A stretch of 64,000 nucleotides of DNA from Flaviaestuariibacter flavus. Its GTDB lineage: Bacteria > Bacteroidota > Bacteroidia > Chitinophagales > Chitinophagaceae. Shown piece by piece: positions 54,620-61,931 of the stretch (its first letter is position 1; each line of letters begins with the position of its first letter). The position numbers and the translations under genes were made by a program. The DNA lies in contig NZ_SJZI01000002.1 in the NCBI RefSeq assembly GCF_004337505.1, positions 166,379 to 230,378 on the forward strand, read 5' to 3'. The notes beneath the pieces were generated by a model. The model was not told the origin of the DNA, searched no databases, and worked only from the letters and a program-made list of their open reading frames with translations.

Positions 54620-54647
54620 AAAAATGCCCGCAGCCGCGGGCATTTTT
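54620..54647. terminator. Bidirectional terminator
   Basis: AAAAATGCCCGC-AGCC-GCGGGCATTTTT, a perfect 12-bp stem. It separates the two usp genes, so they are separate transcription units. Confidence 0.9.
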
Positions 54648-54807
54648 CATGGTATGTGGAGCGCCGCCGGAGACCGGTCTTCCCGGCGGAAACAAAACAG
54701 GTAGCCAGAATACTGTTATATGTAAATAAAAAATGATAAGTACCTCGCGAACTTTTGCGAATTTTGCCTATCTTTTTATACTTTACGACCTACCAAATAT
54801 GCTGCAC

Positions 54808-55593
54808 ATGAAAACCGTGATCGTCCCTGTCGATTTTTCCGACAACGCCCTTGCCACCGCCCGCTACGCCATCAACATGCTTTCGGGCATTTCCGGAGTA
54901 AGCCTGGTGCTCTACCACATGTACGAGAAGGCCAGCGAGGAAGAAGAAGCCTATTTCCGTCTCGAGCAAATGAAGAGTGAGCTCGACGCCGCCGGCGCAA
55001 TCACCCTCGCCTGTCATGCCGAGCCCGGCTCGGATTTCCCTGAGTCGCTTTCCCGCTTTGCCCGCCATTGGGCGGCCTCGCTGATTGTAATGGGGCTTAC
55101 CGGTAAAAGCAAGCTGGAGCAGATCTTCCTCACCAGCAATACACTGAAGCTCGTGGATAAGAACCCCTGCCCCGTTATGGTGATTCCGCCGCAGGCCGAG
55201 TTCAAGCAGATCCGTAATGTGGCCCTCACCTCCGACTTCCGGGATGTTGACCTCAGCACACCCGTGGGGCCCATCCGCCAGGTGCTGGAGCTGTTCCGCC
55301 CGGCGCTCCACATTGTGAACGTAAACAGCGAGCATTATGTATCGCTCGACGAGCACTACCTCGAGCAGAAGTCGCGGATGAAGGCGCTCTTCAACGAGTT
55401 CAATCCCGAGTTCTACTTCATCGGCACCTACGATTTCCACGAAACGATCAACCAGTTCGTTTCCGACAAGCAGATCGATATGGTGATCACGATCCCGCGC
55501 TCGCACTCCTTTATCGACAAGCTGTTCAACCCCAACCACACCAAGAAGCTGGTGTTCAGCAGCACGGTGCCGGTGCTGGCAGCACACGAATAA
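54808..55593 (+). CDS. Universal stress protein, tandem UspA domains (paralogue)
   Basis: Protein of 261 residues, paralogue of the preceding gene: KTVIVPVDFSDNALATARYA, LIVMGLTGKSKLEQ, NVALTSDFRDVDLSTPVGPIRQVLELF, ending KLVFSSTVPVLAAHE. The two match along their whole length, an old tandem duplication. ATG 54808 is chosen because it matches the paralogue's start; an ATG at 54799 and an upstream open frame exist. TATCTTTT upstream (about 54769) may be the -7 box. Confidence 0.9.
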   Translation: MKTVIVPVDFSDNALATARYAINMLSGISGVSLVLYHMYEKASEEEEAYFRLEQMKSELDAAGAITLACHAEPGSDFPESLSRFARHWAASLIVMGLTGKSKLEQIFLTSNTLKLVDKNPCPVMVIPPQAEFKQIRNVALTSDFRDVDLSTPVGPIRQVLELFRPALHIVNVNSEHYVSLDEHYLEQKSRMKALFNEFNPEFYFIGTYDFHETINQFVSDKQIDMVITIPRSHSFIDKLFNPNHTKKLVFSSTVPVLAAHE

Positions 55594-55702
55594 TATCTCG
55601 GATCTCGATCTCTCTGATGTCTGATCTGGCTGATGCCGATCAGACATTTTTGTTTACCGTGTATCAAATCAGCGATCAGAGATCCGAGATCTGAGATCCT
55701 AT
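55594..55702. repeat. Intergenic GATC heptad inverted repeat, family G copy 2
   Basis: Left arm ATCTCGGATCTCGATCTCTC (55596-55615) and right arm CAGCGATCAGAGATCCGAGA then TCTGAGATCC (55670-55699) are inverted. Inside the left part lies a perfect terminator (55618-55651). It is located between the usp and arginase genes, both on the plus strand. Confidence 0.8.
55618..55651 (+). terminator. Terminator of second usp gene
   Basis: TGTCTGATC / GATCAGACA, a perfect 9-bp stem with 11-nt loop, followed by TTTTTG. Its stem is made of the same GATC units as the flanking repeat. Confidence 0.85.
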
Positions 55703-55761
55703 CTGTATTTTCGGTGCGCTGAAACGGACCCTGTGCGCATGATCTGACGAAAAACGATTGC

Positions 55762-56709
55762 ATGAAAAACATTAAGCTGATTGAAGTTCCGTCCGAGATC
55801 GGGGCGGGTACGCGCGGCGCATCGCTGGGCATTGAAGCGATCAAGATTGCCGCGCTCGACTTCATGAGCAACTTCTTTATTCATTTTCCTTCCGACCGGA
55901 TCCCGGTAGAAAATAAACTTTTGTACGAGCCCATCGAATCGCCCTACGCCAAGCGCATCAAGGGGATTGCATCGATGTACGACAAGGTGAGCAAGGCGGT
56001 GTGCGATACCATGAAGAGCAACTTCTTTCCCGTGGTGCTCAGCGGCGACCACAGCATTGCCGGCGCCACGATTGCGGGCATCCGCATGGCAAAGCCAAAG
56101 GCCAAGCTGGGCGTGATCTGGATCGACGCGCACGCCGACCTGCATACTCCCTATACGACGCCTTCCGGCAATATGCATGGCATGCCGCTCGCGCTCTCCA
56201 TCAACGAAGACAATACGGAAAGCTCGGTGCACGACCTCGACCCGGAAACCACCAAGATCTGGAACGGGCTCAAGAACCTGGGCAAGATCGCGCCGAAGGT
56301 GCTGCCCGAAGACATTGTGCTGATCGCCCTGCGTGATTTTGAAAAGGAAGAAAAAGCGCTGATCGATAAATACGGCATCAAGGTGATCAGCACCAAGGAG
56401 GTGCGCAGCAAAGGCCCGGAAAATATCGTCCGTGCGGTCACGCGTTACCTTTCCGATTGCACCGATATCTATGTTTCCTTCGACGTAGACTCACTTGACT
56501 CCTCCATTTCCAAAGGCACCGGCACCCCGGTAAGCAACGGGCTCAAGGAGCGCGAAGCAGAAGACCTCGTGAGTAAGTTCATGCAAAACCGGAAGGTGTG
56601 CTGCTTTGAGCTTACCGAGGTAAACCCGACGCTCGACAAAGAAAACCTGATGGCGGAAATCGCGTTCAACATCCTGCAGCGGAGCGTGAACGTGCTGATG
56701 TATTCGTGA
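55762..56709 (+). CDS. rocF: Arginase-type ureohydrolase
   Basis: Arginase-family hydrolase of 315 residues, expected to cleave arginine to ornithine and urea. Manganese ligands: SGDHSIAG, WIDAHADLHTP, SFDVDSLDSSI; the arginase-specific loop GNMHGMPLA is present, which argues for arginase over agmatinase. Start ATG 55762 (MKNIKLIEVPSEIGAGTRG). It converges with the RmlD-like gene across a family C repeat. Confidence 0.88.
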   Translation: MKNIKLIEVPSEIGAGTRGASLGIEAIKIAALDFMSNFFIHFPSDRIPVENKLLYEPIESPYAKRIKGIASMYDKVSKAVCDTMKSNFFPVVLSGDHSIAGATIAGIRMAKPKAKLGVIWIDAHADLHTPYTTPSGNMHGMPLALSINEDNTESSVHDLDPETTKIWNGLKNLGKIAPKVLPEDIVLIALRDFEKEEKALIDKYGIKVISTKEVRSKGPENIVRAVTRYLSDCTDIYVSFDVDSLDSSISKGTGTPVSNGLKEREAEDLVSKFMQNRKVCCFELTEVNPTLDKENLMAEIAFNILQRSVNVLMYS

Positions 56710-56710
56710 C

Positions 56711-56832
56711 CGGGAGAGAAAGACCGCAGATTTTTTATGATCTGTTATGATGTACGCAGATACCGGTACCAACATCAGCGTTAATCAAAACCAATCGGCG
56801 TATTCCGCCTGCGGAATCAGCGTTCTTTTTCC
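56711..56832. repeat. Intergenic inverted repeat, GAGAAAGA-CGCAGAT family C copy 2
   Basis: Left arm GGGAGAGAAAGACCGCAGAT (56712-56731) with TTATGAT units; right arm TTCCGCCTGCGGAATCAGCG then TTCTTTTTCC (56801-56831). The right arm runs over the stop codon and last codons of the convergent RmlD-like gene. The right arm also holds a small perfect hairpin, ATTCCGCCTGCGGAAT. Confidence 0.75.
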
Positions 56833-57713
56833 ATGCAAAAGGTCCGGGCAAGCCCCTCCGCAAAGGAAGTCGGTGCGTAAGCCAGTTCCTTTTTTGCTTT
56901 TGAAATATCAAACCCCGTTTTCTGCGGCCGCCTGGCCAGCTCTTTCATATCCCGCCCGGTGATGGGCGTGATGAGCGATGCGTCAAGCTCAAGCAGCTGC
57001 GCGGTTTCCATCGCCATTTCGTAAGGCGTACGCACGTCTTCTCCTGAAAGATGCCAGGTGCCCCCGGCGCGGCGGTCGATGATAGCCAGGATGCCGTCGG
57101 CCAGGTCTTCAACGAATGTGGGGGTGCGCAGCTGGTCGTTGAATATGCGCAGCGCCCGCCCTTCGCGGAGCGCACCGGCCACCATCGTCAGCAGGTTGCC
57201 GCGGGCGCCGCAGGGATCGCCGTATACCAGCACCGTCCGCGCGATGCTCCAGAGCCCGGGGTATTGCCGAACGAGCCGCTCGGCCGCCAGCTTGGTTTCC
57301 CCGTAATAATTGACCGGGCCTACGGGATCTTCTTCGCGGTACAGCCCGCGCTTTCCGTCAAATACAAAGTCGGTAGACAGGAAAATAAAATGTGCGTCGC
57401 TGCCCGCGACGGCTTCGAGGAGGTTGCGGGTACCGTCAATATTCACGCGGTCGGCCAGTGCCGGGTCTTTTTCGCAAAGGTCGGGTTGCGAAATGGCCGC
57501 CGCATGTACGATGACCGCGGGCTGGTGGCGGGCCAATAAGTCTTTTACGGCTGACGGGTCGGTGATGTCGGTGCTTTCATAAACCGTGTCGGGTCCGAAG
57601 GCGATGCGTGCGGCGCCGCTGCCGGTGGCTATGATTTCGTTCCGGGCACTGCCACGACGCTCCAGGTAACTGCCGACAAAGCCGTTGGCGCCGGTGATCA
57701 GGATGCTGCGCAT
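56817..57713 (-). CDS. RmlD-like SDR family oxidoreductase
   Basis: Extended SDR of the dTDP-4-dehydrorhamnose reductase (RmlD) type, 298 residues. NAD(P) motif TGANGFVGSY at about 7-16, catalytic region STDFVFDG and YYGETK (Tyr and Lys), and C-terminal RTPTFVEDLADGILAII. No rml operon is adjacent, so the sugar substrate is unproved. The C-terminal residues are encoded in the family C repeat. The ATG is four bases after a perfect -7 box. Confidence 0.88.
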   Translation of the reverse strand: MRSILITGANGFVGSYLERRGSARNEIIATGSGAARIAFGPDTVYESTDITDPSAVKDLLARHQPAVIVHAAAISQPDLCEKDPALADRVNIDGTRNLLEAVAGSDAHFIFLSTDFVFDGKRGLYREEDPVGPVNYYGETKLAAERLVRQYPGLWSIARTVLVYGDPCGARGNLLTMVAGALREGRALRIFNDQLRTPTFVEDLADGILAIIDRRAGGTWHLSGEDVRTPYEMAMETAQLLELDASLITPITGRDMKELARRPQKTGFDISKAKKELAYAPTSFAEGLARTFCMEKER

Positions 57714-57717
57714 CCGC

Positions 57718-57725
57718 CAAAGATA
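57718..57725 (-). promoter_or_regulatory. -7 box four bases before RmlD-like gene
   Basis: On the minus strand TATCTTTG, exact TAnnTTTG match, then GCGG and ATG. It lies between the stop codon of the upstream lipoprotein gene and this start, so it would give a leaderless transcript. Confidence 0.45.
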
Positions 57726-57731
57726 AGCGCC

Positions 57732-58304
57732 TCAGCGGGCGATACCCAGCAGTGCGGCCAGGTCACGGAAAGACAGGTTCCGGAGCTCTTCCGCGGTGCG
57801 GCCGGTGGCAGCGATCGCGGTTGGCGACAGCAGGATATGGCGCACCTGGATACGGCTGCTCCCGCTTTCGAACTGGCCGGCATCGGCGGCCGGGACGGTC
57901 ACGGAAAGCGACAGGGCGCCGGGGCGTATGCCCTGCTCCCACAGCAGGGGGCGGTCTGACCGCCCGGAAAGGGAATAGAACTGGAACGGCAGGCCCATGG
58001 GTTTCTCCAGGGCCGGGGTTTCCAGGTTATAGCCGGTAACAAAGGTGAGCACGAGGCCGTTTTCAGCAAGCTCCGGGCTGAGTGCAGGAACAGTGCGCTC
58101 GCTGGAGTAGCGGGTACTGCCGTCGGGTGCGGTCGTGCGCGACCATTCCATCGGGCGTTCCCAGGTCGTGACGACCGGGCGCGCCGTGGCCGCGATTTGG
58201 GAAATAGCTGCTACAGCCGGGGATGTTTGGGGCGCTGCAATTTCTTTCTTGGAACAGGAGGCAAACAGGACGATAAGGGCGAAGCCGGGGTAGAGACGCT
58301 TCAT
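57732..58304 (-). CDS. Hypothetical lipoprotein, 190 residues
   Basis: Lipoprotein signal MKRLYPGFALIVLFASCSKK (Cys17). The mature part is beta-rich in the centre (LVLTFVTGYNLETPALEKPMG) and ends in a helical segment (TAEELRNLSFRDLAALLGIAR). Family unknown. It lies 18 nt upstream of the RmlD-like gene on the same strand. Confidence 0.65.
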   Translation of the reverse strand: MKRLYPGFALIVLFASCSKKEIAAPQTSPAVAAISQIAATARPVVTTWERPMEWSRTTAPDGSTRYSSERTVPALSPELAENGLVLTFVTGYNLETPALEKPMGLPFQFYSLSGRSDRPLLWEQGIRPGALSLSVTVPAADAGQFESGSSRIQVRHILLSPTAIAATGRTAEELRNLSFRDLAALLGIAR

Positions 58305-58444
58305 GTGCGGGGTTTTAAAGGTTAGCTACCCCATCCGGGACGAAAATAATGCCATCCTGAAGATCATGTTAAAACGCGTTACCTTCCCACCGGGCGTTCA
58401 GGGCCTTTCGGCTGTGTATTAAAGACACATTTCCGGCAAAGCCT

Positions 58445-58452
58445 TACATTTG
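58445..58452 (+). promoter_or_regulatory. -7 box of pfkA
   Basis: TACATTTG, an exact TAnnTTTG match, 50 nt before the ATG. No TTTG at the -33 position. Confidence 0.45.
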
Positions 58453-58502
58453 ACCCTTACCGTTCCGATTGCTGCTGTATATGAACTGAAAGATTGAATT
58501 GA

Positions 58503-59486
58503 ATGGAAAAAAAAGTTTCCCGTATTGGCGTCCTCACATCCGGAGGCGATTCGCCGGGTATGAATGCCGCCATCCGCGCCGTAGTGCGCACGGGTATTTA
58601 TTATGGACTCGAGGTATATGGCATTATGCGGGGCTACCAGGGCCTTATCGAGAATGATATCTTCAAGATGGAAAGCCGCTCCGTGGCCAATATTATCCAG
58701 CGCGGGGGCACCATCCTGAAAACGGCCCGCTGCAAGGTCTTTCATACCCCCGAAGGCCGCAAGCAGGCCTACGAGGTGCTGGGAAGCCATGGCATCGACG
58801 GCCTCGTGATCATCGGCGGCGACGGCTCCTTCCGCGGCGCGGTGGAGTTTTCCAACGAATACGATATCCCCTGTATCGGTCTTGCCGGCACTATCGACAA
58901 GGACATTTTCGGCACCGACTTTACGATCGGATTTGATACGGCGGTGAATACGGCGATTGAAGCGATCGACAAGATCCGCGACACTGCCGACGCTCACGAC
59001 CGTCTCTTTATTGTGGAAGTGATGGGCCGCGACGCCGGTTACATCGCCCTTTACAGCGGCATCGGCACCGGCGCCGAGCATATCCTCGTGCCGGAGCAGA
59101 AAACCGATATCAAGGCAGTGGTGGCCTCCCTCAAGGAAAAGGAGCGCCGCAAGAAGCTCGTGAACATCATCGTGGTGGCCGAGGGCGACGAATTCGGCGG
59201 CGCCAACAAGGTGGCCGAGGTAATCAAGCAGGAACTCCCGAACGCCGAAACCCGGGTGTGCATCCTGGGGCATATCCAGCGCGGTGGCGCCCCGAGCTCG
59301 ATGGACCGCCTCATCGCCAGCCGCATGGGCTACCACGCCGTGGAATGCCTCCTCGAAGGCCGTCACAACGTATTCGTGGGCATCCTCAACAACCGGATGA
59401 ACTACGTTCCACTCAACCAGGTGCACAAGAAAAAAGGTACCATCGGGCAGGAGTGGATGAAAATCGTGAAAATCCTCGCTAGCTAA
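58503..59486 (+). CDS. pfkA: ATP-dependent 6-phosphofructokinase
   Basis: Phosphofructokinase of 327 residues catalysing the committed step of glycolysis. GVLTSGGDSPGMNAAIR at residues 8-24; nucleotide loop IGGDGSFRGA, with Gly after Asp as in ATP-using rather than PPi-using enzymes; catalytic AGTIDKDIFGTDF, in which the Asp of TID is the base (family consensus PGTIDND, here AGTIDKD); MGRDAGYIAL; LGHIQRGGAPSSMDR. It is followed by pyk, separated by a GATC repeat with hairpin potential. Confidence 0.96.
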   Translation: MEKKVSRIGVLTSGGDSPGMNAAIRAVVRTGIYYGLEVYGIMRGYQGLIENDIFKMESRSVANIIQRGGTILKTARCKVFHTPEGRKQAYEVLGSHGIDGLVIIGGDGSFRGAVEFSNEYDIPCIGLAGTIDKDIFGTDFTIGFDTAVNTAIEAIDKIRDTADAHDRLFIVEVMGRDAGYIALYSGIGTGAEHILVPEQKTDIKAVVASLKEKERRKKLVNIIVVAEGDEFGGANKVAEVIKQELPNAETRVCILGHIQRGGAPSSMDRLIASRMGYHAVECLLEGRHNVFVGILNNRMNYVPLNQVHKKKGTIGQEWMKIVKILAS

Positions 59487-59545
59487 TCTCCGATCCCGGA
59501 TCTCAGGTCCCGGATCTTTTTGCCGATCAGCGATCTGAGATTTGC
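59487..59545. repeat. Intergenic GATC inverted repeat, family G copy 3
   Basis: Left part AATCTCCGATCCCGGATC (59486-59503) pairs with GATCAGCGATCTGAGATT (59525-59542), with TCAGGTCCCGGATCTTTTTG between. It is located between pfkA and pyk. The TTTTT within it may act as a weak terminator or attenuator. Confidence 0.7.
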
Positions 59546-59559
59546 AAATTGAAAATATT

Positions 59560-61050
59560 ATGAGCAAAAACGTAGGTAAGTACTACCACAAATCCATGGA
59601 CCGCACCGCCGGCATCCAGCACACCCACCACCGTACCAAGATCGTAGCAACGGTGGGCCCGGCCTGTGACACTTATGAAAAGCTGCTCGACCTCGTGAAG
59701 TGCGGCGTCAACGTATTCCGGCTCAACTTCTCGCACGGAACCCACGAAGACAAGGCCAAGATCATCGAGTACATCCGCCAGATCAACAAGACGGAGCCTT
59801 ACAACATCGCCATTCTCGGCGACCTGCAGGGACCGAAGCTTCGTGTGGGCGAGATGGAGAACGGCGGCATGGACGTTCGCCCCGGCGATATCCTGACCTT
59901 CACCAATGAAAAACTCGTGGGAAACAAGGAACGCATCTATGTTTCTTACCCGAACCTCCATGCCGACGTAAAAGTGGGCAATACCATCATGATCGACGAC
60001 GGTAAGATCGAGGTGAAGGTGTCGAATGTCCTGCGTAACAACGATGTGCAGGTGGAAGTAGTGCTGGGTGGATTCCTTTCGAGCAAGAAGGGCGTTAACC
60101 TCCCCGACACGAAGATCTCGCTGCCCGCGATCACCGATAAAGACCTCGTTGACCTCGAGTTCATCATCGACCAGGAGCTCGACTGGGTGGCGCTTTCCTT
60201 TGTGCGCAGCGTGAAGGATATCATTATCCTGCGTAACAAGCTCCAGGAGCGCAAGAGCAAAACGAAAATCATTGCCAAGATCGAAAAGCCGGAGGCACTC
60301 AATAATATCCGCGACATCATCGTGGAGTCCGACGCCATCATGATCGCCCGCGGCGACCTGGGCGTAGAGCTGCCGGTGGAGCAGATCCCGCTGATCCAGC
60401 GCCAGCTGATTCAGAAGTGCCTGCACCGCGCCAAGCCGGTGATTGTGGCTACGCAGATGATGGAATCGATGATCGACCGCAGTAAGCCCAACCGCTCGGA
60501 GATTACCGACGTCGCCAACGCTGTACTCGAAGGTGCCGATGCCGTGATGCTTTCGGGCGAAACCGCCACCGGCAACCACCCGAAGCTTGTGGTGGAAACG
60601 ATGCGCAAGATCATCATGGAAGTAGAGCGCACCGAGTACCAGTACGACCGCGAGGAGTTCCTGCAGCCCCAGCCCCACTCCCCCTCCTTCCACAGCGATG
60701 CCGTGTGCTACAATGCCTGTAAGCTTGCTTCCGATGTGAAGGCCGACGCGCTGATCGGGATGACCCAAAGCGGTTACACCGGATTTATGCTGAGCTCCTA
60801 CCGCCCGAAGTCGCCGCTTTACGTTTTTACCAAGGAGCGTTCGCTCGTAAACCAGTTGTCGCTCAGCTGGGGCGTGCGTGCCTTCTTTTACGATGAGGAA
60901 GACAGCCTCGACGATATCATCAACGACCAGATCGACATCCTCCAGGAGCGCGGCTTCCTGAAGTCGGGCGATGTGGTGGTGAACACCGGCTCTACGCCCG
61001 TGCACCTGCACCTGCCCACCAATGTGGTGAAGATCACGAAGGTGGATTGA
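59560..61050 (+). CDS. pyk: Pyruvate kinase
   Basis: Pyruvate kinase of 496 residues. N-terminal TKIVATVGPACDTYEKLL, substrate and K+ region FRLNFSHGTHE, ATP/Mg region GDLQGPKLRVGE, signature IIAKIEKPEALNN (with the catalytic Lys), MIARGDLGVELPVEQIP, VIVATQMMESMI. The C-terminal domain is about 120 residues with no extra PEP-utiliser domain. ATG 59560 is used; an ATG twelve codons later would remove a poorly conserved tail. Confidence 0.96.
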   Translation: MSKNVGKYYHKSMDRTAGIQHTHHRTKIVATVGPACDTYEKLLDLVKCGVNVFRLNFSHGTHEDKAKIIEYIRQINKTEPYNIAILGDLQGPKLRVGEMENGGMDVRPGDILTFTNEKLVGNKERIYVSYPNLHADVKVGNTIMIDDGKIEVKVSNVLRNNDVQVEVVLGGFLSSKKGVNLPDTKISLPAITDKDLVDLEFIIDQELDWVALSFVRSVKDIIILRNKLQERKSKTKIIAKIEKPEALNNIRDIIVESDAIMIARGDLGVELPVEQIPLIQRQLIQKCLHRAKPVIVATQMMESMIDRSKPNRSEITDVANAVLEGADAVMLSGETATGNHPKLVVETMRKIIMEVERTEYQYDREEFLQPQPHSPSFHSDAVCYNACKLASDVKADALIGMTQSGYTGFMLSSYRPKSPLYVFTKERSLVNQLSLSWGVRAFFYDEEDSLDDIINDQIDILQERGFLKSGDVVVNTGSTPVHLHLPTNVVKITKVD

Positions 61051-61147
61051 GGTCGGGAATCGTGAATCCGCGCTGTGCGGTAATTGAGAAAGGATGCCTC
61101 AGGCATCCTTTCTTCGTATACAGGCGTCAGCATTCACGATTCACGCC
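61051..61147. repeat. Intergenic inverted repeat with GGATGCC hairpin, family B copy 3
   Basis: Core AGAAAGGATGCC-TCA-GGCATCCTTTCT (61087-61113), a perfect 12-bp stem. Outer arms GGGAATCGTGAATCCGCG (61055-61072) and CATTCACGATTCACGCC (61131-61147) are inverted. It lies between convergent pyk and the esterase gene. Confidence 0.85.
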
Positions 61148-61927
61148 CTAGATCACGATCCGCGCCGGCCGCCGCCACAGCCAGTGGTAGAAGTCGCGGA
61201 ACGACTCGCGCCAGGCGGCCTCGCTGTGCTCACCTTCCGGATTATAGTTCTCCTGAATGTCGAAGCGGTGCTCGCGGTGCAGCAGCGCGGTGATGGCGCG
61301 TATCCGCTCCGTCATCTGCGCGCCTTCTTTTTCGCCCCCGTAGAAATACAGTTGCTGTGGCAGCCTGGACTTTCCAATCAGGCGGTCCGTCTGTTCTGCA
61401 ATATCATCCTGCAGCCAGAAAGAAGGCGAAAAGATGCCGGCCTTGGCATACACCTCGGGGTGCAGCAGCGCGGCGTAATAGGAAATGAGGCCGCCCATCG
61501 AGGAGCCGGCGATCCAGGTATGCTCGCGGCCCGGCTTGGTACGATAGGTGCCATCGATGAATGGCTTTAGTGTCTGCGTCAGGAATTCGAGGTAAGGGCG
61601 CCCCTCTCCTTTGCCGAACTCCGGGTCGTCGTGCAGCTTGTATTCGCGCAGGCGATGCTCGCCACCATTGTCGATGCCCACCACGATACACTTGCGCTCG
61701 TGTTCGTCGATTGTTTCGTCTACCTGCCATTCCTCGCCGAAAGCACTCCACTCTTCAAACAGGTTCTGCCCGTCGTGCATGTACAGCACGGGGAAGCTTT
61801 TTTCGGTGCTGTGGTATTCGGGCGGCAGGTAAAGCCAGATGCGCCGGTAGCGCCCCAGCTGAGGCATGTAAAAGGCGGTGTCGAGAATATATACGTTCGG
61901 CGCCAGTTGCGCGTTTCGATCTTCCAT
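61148..61927 (-). CDS. Enterochelin-esterase-like alpha/beta hydrolase
   Basis: Esterase of the Fes/IroE-like D family, 259 residues, without signal peptide. YMHDGQNLFEEWSAFGEEW is the usual oxyanion-side motif, AGSSMGGLISYY holds the nucleophile Ser (about 143), and GEHSEAAW the catalytic His. Cytosolic location and position four bases after the TreY-MalQ stop suggest a role with glucan metabolism rather than iron, but this is inference. Confidence 0.88.
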   Translation of the reverse strand: MEDRNAQLAPNVYILDTAFYMPQLGRYRRIWLYLPPEYHSTEKSFPVLYMHDGQNLFEEWSAFGEEWQVDETIDEHERKCIVVGIDNGGEHRLREYKLHDDPEFGKGEGRPYLEFLTQTLKPFIDGTYRTKPGREHTWIAGSSMGGLISYYAALLHPEVYAKAGIFSPSFWLQDDIAEQTDRLIGKSRLPQQLYFYGGEKEGAQMTERIRAITALLHREHRFDIQENYNPEGEHSEAAWRESFRDFYHWLWRRPARIVI

Positions 61928-61931
61928 ACGG

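Noticed and set aside
59527..61011. 494-codon minus-strand frame opposite pyruvate kinase
   Set aside because: His/Val/Asp-rich shadow of the pyk sequence without domain similarity.
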